Source: an uncultured Bacteroidota bacterium | Lineage (GTDB): Bacteria > Bacteroidota > Bacteroidia > B-17B0 > Aurantibacillaceae | Assembly: GCA_903893815.1 (NCBI GenBank) | Contig: CAITNS010000053.1 | Coordinates: 1 to 64,000, forward strand | Direction of reading: 5' to 3' | Length of the DNA stretch: 64,000 nucleotides | Program-made: the position numbers and the translations under genes | In this document: positions 47,184 to 55,405 of the stretch, piece by piece | Numbering within the stretch: position 1 is the stretch's first letter | Layout of the letters: every line of letters starts with the position of its first letter | The notes under the pieces: generated by a model | Databases searched by the model: none | What the model saw: only the letters and a program-made list of their open reading frames with translations | Told to the model about the DNA's origin: nothing

Positions 47184-47567
47184 ATGTTAAAGGAAATAAT
47201 TATAGAATCTAATTTTGCAACAATTACCTACAGAACTGATGGGATTATCCATATTCATTATTCTGATCATAGCTTTACTTTAGACGAAACAAAAGCATTA
47301 TTTTTAACAATAAGAAAAAATTCGCCTTGGGAGGTTTCTCCATTTTATATCACTGGAGATTCATTTACAAGTCAAGATGATGAATCAAAAAAATTTAATG
47401 GGAGTACTGAAGTTACTAAACATTGCTCGGCGATTGCCATTTTTTCAAAATCACTTGGACAAAAAATATTAGCGAACTTTTATATAAAAACAATTAAACC
47501 AAATACACCTACAAAATTTTTTACAGACGAAGAATCTGCCATTAATTGGTTAAAAGAGTTTTTATGA
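47184..47567 (+). CDS. DUF7793/STAS-like small protein
   Basis: 127 residues. The pattern is TDGIIHIHY, LDETKALFLTIRK, HCSAIAIFSKSLGQKILANFYIKTIKPNTPTKFF and a final EESAINWLKEFL. This matches the small Bacteroidota family (DUF7793) related to STAS/SpoIIAA-like folds. The segment before the last helix is the most conserved. The gene ends 2 nt from the end of the convergent SpoIIE-type phosphatase gene. STAS proteins are the usual substrates of such phosphatases, so a functional tie is possible, but the Ser/Thr phosphosite is not recognisable. Confidence 0.6.
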   Translation: MLKEIIIESNFATITYRTDGIIHIHYSDHSFTLDETKALFLTIRKNSPWEVSPFYITGDSFTSQDDESKKFNGSTEVTKHCSAIAIFSKSLGQKILANFYIKTIKPNTPTKFFTDEESAINWLKEFL

Positions 47568-47569
47568 AT

Positions 47570-48763
47570 TTAAACTCGTACTCCAATTATTAAAACATCA
47601 TCAACTTGTTCAGCAGTTCCTTTCCAGTTTTCGAAGGTTGTGTACAATTCTTGTTTTATATCCAATAATGAAGCGTTACTAATTGACAGAATTAATTCTT
47701 TTAATGGCTTGTACATGAATTTTTTTCCTTTTTCACCACCAAATTGATCCGCATAACCATCTGTTAACATAATTACCAAGTCATTTTTTTGTAATTGAAT
47801 TTCTTGTAATGTAAATGGTTTAATTTCTCCCATTGCCTTACCAATAGGCATTTTATCAGGTTTGAATTCAAGCAGTTCGTTATTACGAAAAACCCATAAT
47901 GGATTATTAGCTGCGGCAAATTGTAGTACATTGCTAGTGAAATCAAAATTACAAATCACAGCATCCATTCCATCTTTACCACCTTCTTCACTTCCATCAT
48001 TGGCCATGTGTTCCATAATACGTTGGCGCGTATAATCTAAAATTTGGTTTGGTAATAATAATTGTTGAGCATTGATTGCTTCGCTTAAACATGAAATATT
48101 TAAAATACTCATAATAGCACCAGGCACACCATGACCAGTACTATCGGCTGCGATAACCGAAAATTGATTATTACGCAAGGCACTTGCCCAATAAAAATCA
48201 CCGCTTACAATGTCTTTTGGTTGAAACAAAACAAAATGCTCTGGCAAATAATCATTCAACATCTTTTTACTTGCTAGTAAAGCGCGCTGTATACGTTTAG
48301 CGTAATTTACACTATCTAATATCTCTTGATGCTTGTGTTCTATTTCAAGTTTTAACTCATTAATGCGTTCTTTTTCTTTATGAATAGAAACACTTTGCGC
48401 CCACAATTTTTTAACTTTTTCATCCAACTTTTTTTTATCAACTTCCAGTTTTTCTTTTTCAGTGACTAGTATTTCGTTTTGTTCATCAACTTTTTTTCGT
48501 TCTTTATGCACCGTTTCGCTCATGGCCCAAAGCTTACGATTTTTTTCTTCCATTTTTTTCTTTTCAAGCGCGGCTTGCTCGCTATCCTGAAGAGAAGGCA
48601 TTGATAATTTTAATTCATTTAAGGAATTTTCAAGACTGTTTTTTTCTGTAATGAGAGAATCGATTGTGGAATTATATTTTGCTCTACTAAAATAATAGAC
48701 GCAAATAGCGGCAACCACAATTAATAAAAATGAAATTAGTATGAAAATAGTAGTACTCACCAA
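47570..48763 (-). CDS. Membrane-anchored SpoIIE-type PP2C protein phosphatase
   Basis: 397 residues. One N-terminal helix (about 4-26) is followed by a long coiled coil (about 28-150) with the repeated LWAMSETVHKERK / LWAQSVSIHKEKE units common in Bacteroidota SpoIIE proteins, then NYAKRIQRALL, and a PP2C/SpoIIE domain (about 190-397). SGDFYWA, AADSTGHGVPGAIMSILN, DGMDAVICNFD and IMLTDGYADQFGG carry the metal-binding aspartates, so it should be active. No kinase or response-regulator domain is present. It is the last gene of the TIR/nSTAND operon, 1 nt after the membrane-protein gene. Confidence 0.88.
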   Translation of the reverse strand: MVSTTIFILISFLLIVVAAICVYYFSRAKYNSTIDSLITEKNSLENSLNELKLSMPSLQDSEQAALEKKKMEEKNRKLWAMSETVHKERKKVDEQNEILVTEKEKLEVDKKKLDEKVKKLWAQSVSIHKEKERINELKLEIEHKHQEILDSVNYAKRIQRALLASKKMLNDYLPEHFVLFQPKDIVSGDFYWASALRNNQFSVIAADSTGHGVPGAIMSILNISCLSEAINAQQLLLPNQILDYTRQRIMEHMANDGSEEGGKDGMDAVICNFDFTSNVLQFAAANNPLWVFRNNELLEFKPDKMPIGKAMGEIKPFTLQEIQLQKNDLVIMLTDGYADQFGGEKGKKFMYKPLKELILSISNASLLDIKQELYTTFENWKGTAEQVDDVLIIGVRV

Positions 48764-48764
48764 C

Positions 48765-49733
48765 TTATTTTATAAAACCATTTTCTTCAGCTTTCTGAAT
48801 AAAATTACCATAAGCATCTCTTATTTCGATTGCTTTATCCCATTTATTAATATTCCTGTAATTGTAATAACTTTCGGGATAATCTGCAGAATAAAAATCA
48901 GGAGCTAATTTTACAATAGCAAAATATTTATAACTCATAAATACAAATAGCATAAAAAATAATAATATAATATTGGTTTTAAAAAGTCGTAAACCTTGCA
49001 ATATATTTATTTTAGTGCCGTTAAAAATATATTTCCATTTTAAAGCACCGCCAATCATAATCAAAGTAACTATTGTAGCAATATAAAAGAAAGTATCTGC
49101 AAAAGGCCAATGCATTGTTTTCATCATAAAAGTTAAACCTAAAAGAACTGTAGCAATACTGCCAATGGTTAAAACAATAACTAATGCTTTACCTGATTTA
49201 TAATTTTCTTTAAAAAATTTAAAGGTGGTGGTAATAAAGTAGGGTACTAAAAATAAAATACTGAAAACAAACATGATATCTGTTCCTGGCCAAGAATTAT
49301 TTTTAAAAATTAAAGCTAAAAACAAAATAAATAAGAAAAATGATTCATAATTGCCTTGGTTTTCTATTTTTTTGAAAAAATCATATAAAGCTTCTATAAT
49401 TATGATTAAAATTAAACCTAAGAATGAGCTACCCAACATTTTTGGGAATATATCCGAAACTTCTTTGCTTATTAATACCAGTGTGGTTATTAAAAAAACA
49501 AAGAACAATATTGCACATATTAATGACAGCATGAGGATGCTTAGTTTTTTTCTGTAGTTTATTTTTATATTTTTAATTATAGAAGCTATTATTTCTCCTA
49601 AAAATGATGCGGCCATTAAAATCTCACACCAAATAATTAATGTAATACCCCACTCATTTAAAGCAAAATTTGCAAATGATCCAAAAATCATTAGTGCAAA
49701 TAAAACAATTCGTATACGTGTTATTGGTTTCAT
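48765..49733 (-). CDS. Multi-pass membrane protein with two GldL-like WPG helices
   Basis: 322 residues with about nine hydrophobic helices and a soluble tail (about 280-322). Two helix turns read ALIFKNNSWPGTDI and FMMKTMHWPFADTF. GldL in this window has ALFKIQHWPGSDI at the matching spot between its two helices, so this protein seems to hold two GldL-type hairpins. The Glu of GldL helix 2 (Glu50 here, ten residues after the Asp) is Leu or Thr in this protein, so proton conduction in the GldL manner is not expected. It lies between the nSTAND1 gene (21 nt upstream) and the phosphatase gene (1 nt downstream). Function is unknown. Confidence 0.7.
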   Translation of the reverse strand: MKPITRIRIVLFALMIFGSFANFALNEWGITLIIWCEILMAASFLGEIIASIIKNIKINYRKKLSILMLSLICAILFFVFLITTLVLISKEVSDIFPKMLGSSFLGLILIIIIEALYDFFKKIENQGNYESFFLFILFLALIFKNNSWPGTDIMFVFSILFLVPYFITTTFKFFKENYKSGKALVIVLTIGSIATVLLGLTFMMKTMHWPFADTFFYIATIVTLIMIGGALKWKYIFNGTKINILQGLRLFKTNIILLFFMLFVFMSYKYFAIVKLAPDFYSADYPESYYNYRNINKWDKAIEIRDAYGNFIQKAEENGFIK

Positions 49734-49754
49734 AATAAATAAACTACTTAGGAA

Positions 49755-52700
49755 TTAAAAAATAAAAAAATTACCTTCACGCTCTGAATCACTACTTTCA
49801 AAAGGTTCATCTGTCCAATTATTTTCCTCATCAAGATTTCCCCAACCTTTATAATTTTTTGTTTTTTTTCGTGCTTCATTTTTAATAAAAGATGTGTAAA
49901 ATTTTAATTGATTTGAAGATGAAACATAATCGGGTATAAAAGTAGTTGCCTCGTAATATCTATTAGTTTGCAACAATCCATTAATAAAATAATTAAGACA
50001 GGCGGGTTTAATTTTATCGTTCTTATCTTTTAATAAATTCATCGCAATCCTGCTAGAATTTGTGGTAGCATATCTGCCCAATATTTTAAAAAAACTATTT
50101 CCGAATTTTGGTTTTTTGTTAATATAAACATTCAATAAAGTATCTGTCAACTCTATTGCAAATTGATCCATGTTTCTACTCATCAAACTATCAATAGTTT
50201 TAATAATAGTATTTCTTTTTAAATACTCAAAAGGCAAATTACTAAGAATTGAATGAAAATTTAATTTATTTGTGTTGGCGGCAGATGTATCTCCAATGGA
50301 GATTGTTGCATAATATAAAGCACATTCCTCTGCTAATTTAGTATAAGTCCATTTATCCTCTCCATCAAAGGTTTCTTTTGAAAAAACTTTATTCATGCTA
50401 ACTTTATTAAGATATTCTTTGGATTTAACTTCATTTCCTTTTTTATAATAGTACAAGCCTAATACACAATTAGCATAATCTTCATCAAACGATTCTTTTT
50501 TGAAATCGGATTTATTAAGAGTCTCTATAAAATCAAAATTATAGCGATTAGATTTATTTGCATTATAAAGAACAATGTTCGAGTAATTCTTCATAAATCT
50601 ATTCAATATTTCAATGCCATTATTATTAAGAAAAAAATTATCAAGAATAGATTTATTTTTTGAAATAAAATTTATCAAGTAACTTTTATCATAACCTGAA
50701 TTATAAATGTTAAACATATTATATGAATCGGTTAATTCAATATTTCCAGGGTATAAAAATAATACTGATCTTTTAAATAATTTTAGTTCCCCATTTTCTC
50801 CGCCAATGTTAATTTCACTATTTATATAAGCATCATTGATTTTACCATAATACTGATAAGCCAAATTTAGTACCTCAGTGATTTTAATATAATCAACATC
50901 ATTACTAAAATTATAGCAATTCGCTTTTGTTTTAAGTAGCAATGCGACTGTGAAATTTTTTGAATTTATATCTAATTTATAATCTTCAATTGTTTTTGAA
51001 ATGACAAAATCAATATAATCAATTCTTTGTTTAGCTGTAAGTTTATCAATTATAACTGAGAATTGAAATGCATCAACTTCCTTGTTAAATATATTTGATA
51101 AAGAATAAGGACCAACATTATTTGAGTTTGAGGAAATTTTATCTGCTAATAATTGTTCAATTGTAAATGATTTTTTGTTTGTAATTTTTAATTCAATATT
51201 TTTCATAAATTCTATTCCTTTTTCAGAACTCAATGAATTTGAAAGTAGCAAACTATAAAGAATTCTGTTATATGAATAACCTCCACGAGAAATAGTTAAA
51301 AAGTTTGTGTTATTTGAAACTATAGAATCAAAAGCTCTATTTAAATTGTCAAAATCAGATACTAAAGCATACAAATTAGCAATTTGAAAATAACCGGAAT
51401 TATGGGTAATTTTTTCATTGTAAAAAGCTTGAACCGATTTACTTTTTGGATATAAAATTTTAAATAAACTATTTGAATTAGAATTGAATGGAGTCAACTT
51501 TTCAATAAAAATAGCTATTTCATTTTTATCATAATTAACCAATTCAGGAACAATTTGAAGTAATTTATTAAACTGATTAATATCTGTGCCTCTCAATAAA
51601 GCTGAGTCAAGTAATAATTTCTTGAAAGACTCTTTTGCATTATCACAAAAAAGCTTGTATTTACTATTTATTTTTTTGTGGGATAATTGGTAGTTATTGT
51701 CTCTTAAAATAATTTGGGAATATACTACTAGATTAATATTATTAATTGTATTTACATATTTTTTGTTATCAGAAAATGTTCGATTTCGATTTAAATAATC
51801 AATTTGTTTTTCCATAAAAATAGAAATTAGAGGATTTTCAGGCTCATTTTCCTCTTCATTTTTTTCAAATTGTAAACATTTAATGAGCATTTCTTGCACA
51901 ATTTCATTCTTTACCGAATCGCTTTCAAATAAATTTAATAAAGATTCATACGAACCAGTATTAAGCATTTCAGATTTTAAAATATAATCTGCTTTTTCCT
52001 TATTGCTTATATATTTAGATTTTAAAAGTTCTTTGCTTTTTTCCTGCAAATCTGCAATCACATAGTCATTCTGTTTTTTTTTGAAATCAAAATAAAAATA
52101 CGTACAACCAAATACCATTAATAAAATACCAAATACGGCAATAATTTTATCAGCTCCGTATTTAATAACGGTACGGTTTATAAATAAACGGCGTGCGCTC
52201 CGCTTAATAAATTGTTTGGCATTGTTTAACGTAATTTCAGCATCTTGTAACTTTTTTTCTTGATTTACGTCGCGTTGATCATAGCGTGCTAACCAATATT
52301 TATTTGGTTTAGCAGTGTTAAACCAGTTTTCAAAAAAAGTAAGTGGCCCAATCGGCAATAAATAATCGGATGATTTATTACTGTCAGTCCAACGCTGTAA
52401 TTGTTTATTAAAGTCTTGCCAGGTTAGTAAATTATCGTATTCTAATTTTGCCCAATCGGTTAATTTTTTCCAATTACGTATTAAACTTTCGTGAGTAATA
52501 TCTAACACAGTATTACCAGATAATTCTTTTGCTTCGGCAGTGACATCAAAAATAAATGGTTTTAAAAATGTATTTCCTTGCACCCTAAACACATATAATA
52601 CCTGCGCAACAATAGAGGTTGTAATATGAGGCTGATTAATTATTTGGGTAACTTCCTCCAAAGTCATGCGATTACGCACAGCACGTGCTTCATCAATTTT

Positions 52701-53837
52701 GGTTAAGCATTTAAAGGCTGTTTCAACAATTAATTTGGCATCTTGGTCTGTAATGGTTTCCGAAAAACTATTGGCTGTTTCAAATAACTCATTAGCGTGC
52801 GCATCTAATACATAACCTAATGAAGAGTGAGTAAAAAATTCTTTTTTAAATTCAGGAATTGTATTAAACCAAGTATCAAATTCAATTCTATCTTTTTCTG
52901 TTAATTGATTTTTTGGAATTCCGTTTATTTTAGCAAAATGAATAATATCCATTTCAACTTGACCGCTATCTGCCTTTTGCCAAATTTGATTTAATGAATG
53001 TTGCAAAACCGGCAATTGATCAATGCCGTCATTCATTTCATTAATCAGCATTTCAACTAAACGCTTGGAAATTTTATTTCCGTTGAGTTGCGCTGGCTCT
53101 TCAATCACCTGATAAATTTCTTTACGTTTTAATCGCGGCACAAAAAACTGGCTATAGCCAATGTATTCAGGCAAGCCTCTAAATGAGGCGCACTGACCAA
53201 TATAATCGCTTCGCATGGTGCAAACAATATATATGGGCACATCTTGCTCAATTGCTAAGCGTGTGGTTTCTAATAAAGAATTTATGACTGCTTGCGATTC
53301 AATGGAACATTTGCCGTTATGATAGTTTTCTGGATTTGTAAAAAATTCTTCAAACTGATCTACTAAAATTAATAAGTTAGCACCTTTTCGTTTTGCTTTT
53401 TTTTGTTCGTCAAGCGTTAATTGTGTAAAGGTTTCACTTTGCTGGTCAACCCAATAAGGTGATGATTTATAAATATCTATTAAGGAAGAAAATCCATAAC
53501 TCAATTCTTTCTCAATGCGCGGGACATCATTTATTTTTAATTGTTCGCTAATGGCAGTTGCCATATTAGTAAGCGGTTCACGCTCTGGTCTAAAATCAGC
53601 AACAATCCAATTATTAAATTTAGCTTTAAAAAAACCTGCTCTTGCATTTGGGATAACGCCTGCATATATCAATGAAGATTTTCCATCGCCGGAAGCACCG
53701 GTAAGCATTAAAAACTTTTTGACTTCTAGCTGCTTAACAATTTGTTCAATATGTTCATCTCTTCCCTTAAAGAAAATAGACTCGTCTTCGTTAAATGGAC
53801 GTAAACCTGGGTAAGGACAAATAAGTTGTTCTTGCAT
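49755..53837 (-). CDS. Membrane-anchored nSTAND1-type NTPase
   Basis: 1360 residues. It opens CPYPGLRPFNEDESIFFKGR, the hallmark of the nSTAND1 (novel STAND) family. Walker A GASGDGKS is at 47-54 and Walker B LLILVDQFEEFF at 155-166, with an arginine finger-like CTMRSDY and a winged-helix region LPVLQHSLNQIW. Residues to about 560 are the switch module, and a transmembrane helix is at about 564-584 (IIAVFGILLMVFGCTYF). The remaining 775 residues are helical and Asn/Lys-rich, with a TPR-like unit (ANCVLGLYYYKKGNEVKSKEYL) but no domain I recognise. STAND proteins are ligand-triggered oligomerising switches. It is 11 nt downstream of the ParE-like gene. Confidence 0.85.
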   Translation of the reverse strand: MQEQLICPYPGLRPFNEDESIFFKGRDEHIEQIVKQLEVKKFLMLTGASGDGKSSLIYAGVIPNARAGFFKAKFNNWIVADFRPEREPLTNMATAISEQLKINDVPRIEKELSYGFSSLIDIYKSSPYWVDQQSETFTQLTLDEQKKAKRKGANLLILVDQFEEFFTNPENYHNGKCSIESQAVINSLLETTRLAIEQDVPIYIVCTMRSDYIGQCASFRGLPEYIGYSQFFVPRLKRKEIYQVIEEPAQLNGNKISKRLVEMLINEMNDGIDQLPVLQHSLNQIWQKADSGQVEMDIIHFAKINGIPKNQLTEKDRIEFDTWFNTIPEFKKEFFTHSSLGYVLDAHANELFETANSFSETITDQDAKLIVETAFKCLTKIDEARAVRNRMTLEEVTQIINQPHITTSIVAQVLYVFRVQGNTFLKPFIFDVTAEAKELSGNTVLDITHESLIRNWKKLTDWAKLEYDNLLTWQDFNKQLQRWTDSNKSSDYLLPIGPLTFFENWFNTAKPNKYWLARYDQRDVNQEKKLQDAEITLNNAKQFIKRSARRLFINRTVIKYGADKIIAVFGILLMVFGCTYFYFDFKKKQNDYVIADLQEKSKELLKSKYISNKEKADYILKSEMLNTGSYESLLNLFESDSVKNEIVQEMLIKCLQFEKNEEENEPENPLISIFMEKQIDYLNRNRTFSDNKKYVNTINNINLVVYSQIILRDNNYQLSHKKINSKYKLFCDNAKESFKKLLLDSALLRGTDINQFNKLLQIVPELVNYDKNEIAIFIEKLTPFNSNSNSLFKILYPKSKSVQAFYNEKITHNSGYFQIANLYALVSDFDNLNRAFDSIVSNNTNFLTISRGGYSYNRILYSLLLSNSLSSEKGIEFMKNIELKITNKKSFTIEQLLADKISSNSNNVGPYSLSNIFNKEVDAFQFSVIIDKLTAKQRIDYIDFVISKTIEDYKLDINSKNFTVALLLKTKANCYNFSNDVDYIKITEVLNLAYQYYGKINDAYINSEINIGGENGELKLFKRSVLFLYPGNIELTDSYNMFNIYNSGYDKSYLINFISKNKSILDNFFLNNNGIEILNRFMKNYSNIVLYNANKSNRYNFDFIETLNKSDFKKESFDEDYANCVLGLYYYKKGNEVKSKEYLNKVSMNKVFSKETFDGEDKWTYTKLAEECALYYATISIGDTSAANTNKLNFHSILSNLPFEYLKRNTIIKTIDSLMSRNMDQFAIELTDTLLNVYINKKPKFGNSFFKILGRYATTNSSRIAMNLLKDKNDKIKPACLNYFINGLLQTNRYYEATTFIPDYVSSSNQLKFYTSFIKNEARKKTKNYKGWGNLDEENNWTDEPFESSDSEREGNFFIF

Positions 53838-53848
53838 AAACGCTTTTA

Positions 53849-54157
53849 TTAGCTAATATTTTTACTTTTAGGATTTCTTTTTGTATGAAAAACTGATGTA
53901 ATAACTACATAATTATCCTTTGAATAAATTTTATAAATTACTATGTAAGGAAAAGTTTTTAAAAACGCTTCATGATATTTATGTTTATTTTTTTTAAACA
54001 ATAAAGGATTCTGTTTTATATATTCAAACACATTATTTAGCTCCACAATAAACTTAATTGCTAAATCAAAATCGATTTTTTTATACCACAAAACAGATTC
54101 CTGTAATTCCAACTCAGCCCGTTGAAGTAATTTGATGCTAAATTGTCGTTCGGTCAT
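53849..54157 (-). CDS. RelE/ParE-family toxin
   Basis: 102 residues, normal for the family. It starts FSIKLLQRAELELQESVLWY with the ParE/RelE opening helices, and later has NPLLFKKNKHKYHEAFLKTFPYIVIYKI and VVITSVFHTKRNPKS, the usual C-terminal Arg region. ParE members poison gyrase and RelE members cleave mRNA on ribosomes, and this one is nearer ParE. Its ATG overlaps the antitoxin stop by one base. It sits inside the TIR/nSTAND operon. Confidence 0.85.
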   Translation of the reverse strand: MTERQFSIKLLQRAELELQESVLWYKKIDFDLAIKFIVELNNVFEYIKQNPLLFKKNKHKYHEAFLKTFPYIVIYKIYSKDNYVVITSVFHTKRNPKSKNIS

Positions 54158-54396
54158 TACTTTGAAGTTACCAGTTTTAAAAGATTTTTTACAACTATTT
54201 CACTATCTTTTCCTTTATCTTTCCCCTCTTCAAATCGTTTAATTCTTTTATCCATTTCTTTTGTGAATTCTTTTGTCCAGATATCATGTTTTTCTTCAAT
54301 TTCATCTTCAACCATTGTGTAAATAGCCTTAATTTTTTTCTCGTCTGCAAAACGTATATACTCCGCAAGTTTATTTCTCAATGTTATTGTTGTCAT
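54157..54396 (-). CDS. Antitoxin partner of the ParE-like toxin
   Basis: 79 residues, very charged. An N-terminal TTITLRNKLAEYIRFADEKKIKAIYTMVEDEI helix pair is followed by an acidic-basic helix ending LKLVTSK. The pattern matches antitoxins that precede ParE/RelE toxins in Bacteroidota. The N-terminal part could bind DNA and the C-terminal helix the toxin. It overlaps the toxin gene by one base and begins 14 nt after the TIR-like gene. Confidence 0.75.
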   Translation of the reverse strand: MTTITLRNKLAEYIRFADEKKIKAIYTMVEDEIEEKHDIWTKEFTKEMDKRIKRFEEGKDKGKDSEIVVKNLLKLVTSK

Positions 54397-54410
54397 AATA
54401 ATTTATTTTT

Positions 54411-55283
54411 TTATGAAATTGCTTCAATTATTTTATCGTATTGTACTTTTATTTCAAGAGGAATTAATTCTCCTGCAACAATTAGCGAAACTACTTTTGG
54501 TGCTTTAAATTTTTTATTGGTATTAGTTTCAGGATCTTCGTCGCCAATTAACAATATTGGAGTATGCGAGGACGCGCCACCTATTTTTTTCCAAATTTGT
54601 TGAGTAAATGGTAAAGCCCAATCAGACGATTCTTTAAAATAAATAACAGCTAATTTACTTTTACCAATTTGTTGCGCGCAAAATTCAGAATAGTCCATAT
54701 CACTATCTTGCACAATATTTAATTTTTCAATCGGAATAATATCGCTGAGCATTTCAGCAACATCATTTGCATCATAATCATCTAATTGATTATAAACTAA
54801 AAACACATCTGTATCTTTAATATCAAACTCTTGCTTAGATTCAACTTTTACGCTTGTGCGCAAGTCATCCACTAGTTGAATTGCAGAGCTTGTATTACTA
54901 AAATTAATACCATGAGTTATATTATTTCGAATATCCGAAATAAATTTTAGTTGCAATTCATCTTTTATATCGTTGATGGAATATGGAAACCAAACAAAAA
55001 TTTTGTAACTACTATTTTCCTTTAATTTATTTAGAGCAACGTTATACTGATAGTGTGCCAAAGAAATTGACTGCCCTTCCAAGAGACTTCCGTAGTCTAA
55101 TCCAAAAATATGAACAGAGCAAGATGCTGAATTTATTTCTTCCGTGATGTGAGAAAAGAATCCGTTATCATATTCTAAATTTGAAGGATATACCTGAAAA
55201 TTAGCTTTTAATAGTGTGTTAAACAAGTCATGACGTTTATCATCTTGTTGATTAGTTGTAAAAGCTAAATAAATTCCAGACAT
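54411..55283 (-). CDS. Double TIR-like/DUF4062-like domain protein
   Basis: 290 residues, no signal peptide. Residues 1-130 begin GIYLAFTTNQQDDKRHDLFN and include SCSVHIFGLDYGSLLEGQS, like DUF4062/TIR domains found beside STAND ATPases. Residues about 150-290 are a second alpha/beta unit: DTDVFLVYNQLDDYDANDV, SKLAVIYFKESSDWALPF and TPILLIGDEDPET, again TIR-like. The catalytic Glu of NAD-cleaving TIRs is not evident at the SDW... helix (QQIW) or at the HYQY helix. It may therefore act as an adaptor. It is the promoter-proximal gene of the operon. Confidence 0.65.
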   Translation of the reverse strand: MSGIYLAFTTNQQDDKRHDLFNTLLKANFQVYPSNLEYDNGFFSHITEEINSASCSVHIFGLDYGSLLEGQSISLAHYQYNVALNKLKENSSYKIFVWFPYSINDIKDELQLKFISDIRNNITHGINFSNTSSAIQLVDDLRTSVKVESKQEFDIKDTDVFLVYNQLDDYDANDVAEMLSDIIPIEKLNIVQDSDMDYSEFCAQQIGKSKLAVIYFKESSDWALPFTQQIWKKIGGASSHTPILLIGDEDPETNTNKKFKAPKVVSLIVAGELIPLEIKVQYDKIIEAIS

Positions 55284-55300
55284 AGTTTTATTATTACATG

Positions 55301-55331
55301 TAAAAATACTTTAATTTATTAGATTAACAAA
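55301..55331 (-). promoter_or_regulatory. Promoter of the TIR/nSTAND operon
   Basis: On the minus strand TTTG (55328-55331), a 19-nt spacer and TATTTTTA (55301-55308) match the Bacteroidota TTTG-N19-TAnnTTTG consensus with one mismatch. The ATG follows 17 nt later. Confidence 0.65.
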
Positions 55332-55352
55332 CCTTGAAATATGACTAAAAGC

Positions 55353-55387
55353 AAAAAACCTTCTACTAAAAAGCAGAAGGTTTTTTT
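55353..55387 (-). terminator. Rho-independent terminator after gldN
   Basis: AAAACCTTCT and AGAAGGTTTT form a 10-bp stem with a 10-nt loop and a T tract on the minus strand, 19 nt after the gldN stop. It separates the gld operon from the TIR/nSTAND operon. Confidence 0.85.
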
Positions 55388-55405
55388 ATAAATTTTTCTA
55401 TAAAT

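Noticed and set aside
47570-55283. Classical Avs or CBASS defence system
   Set aside because: No nuclease, cyclase, protease or pore effector domain is recognisable. The TIR-like units seem to lack the catalytic Glu.
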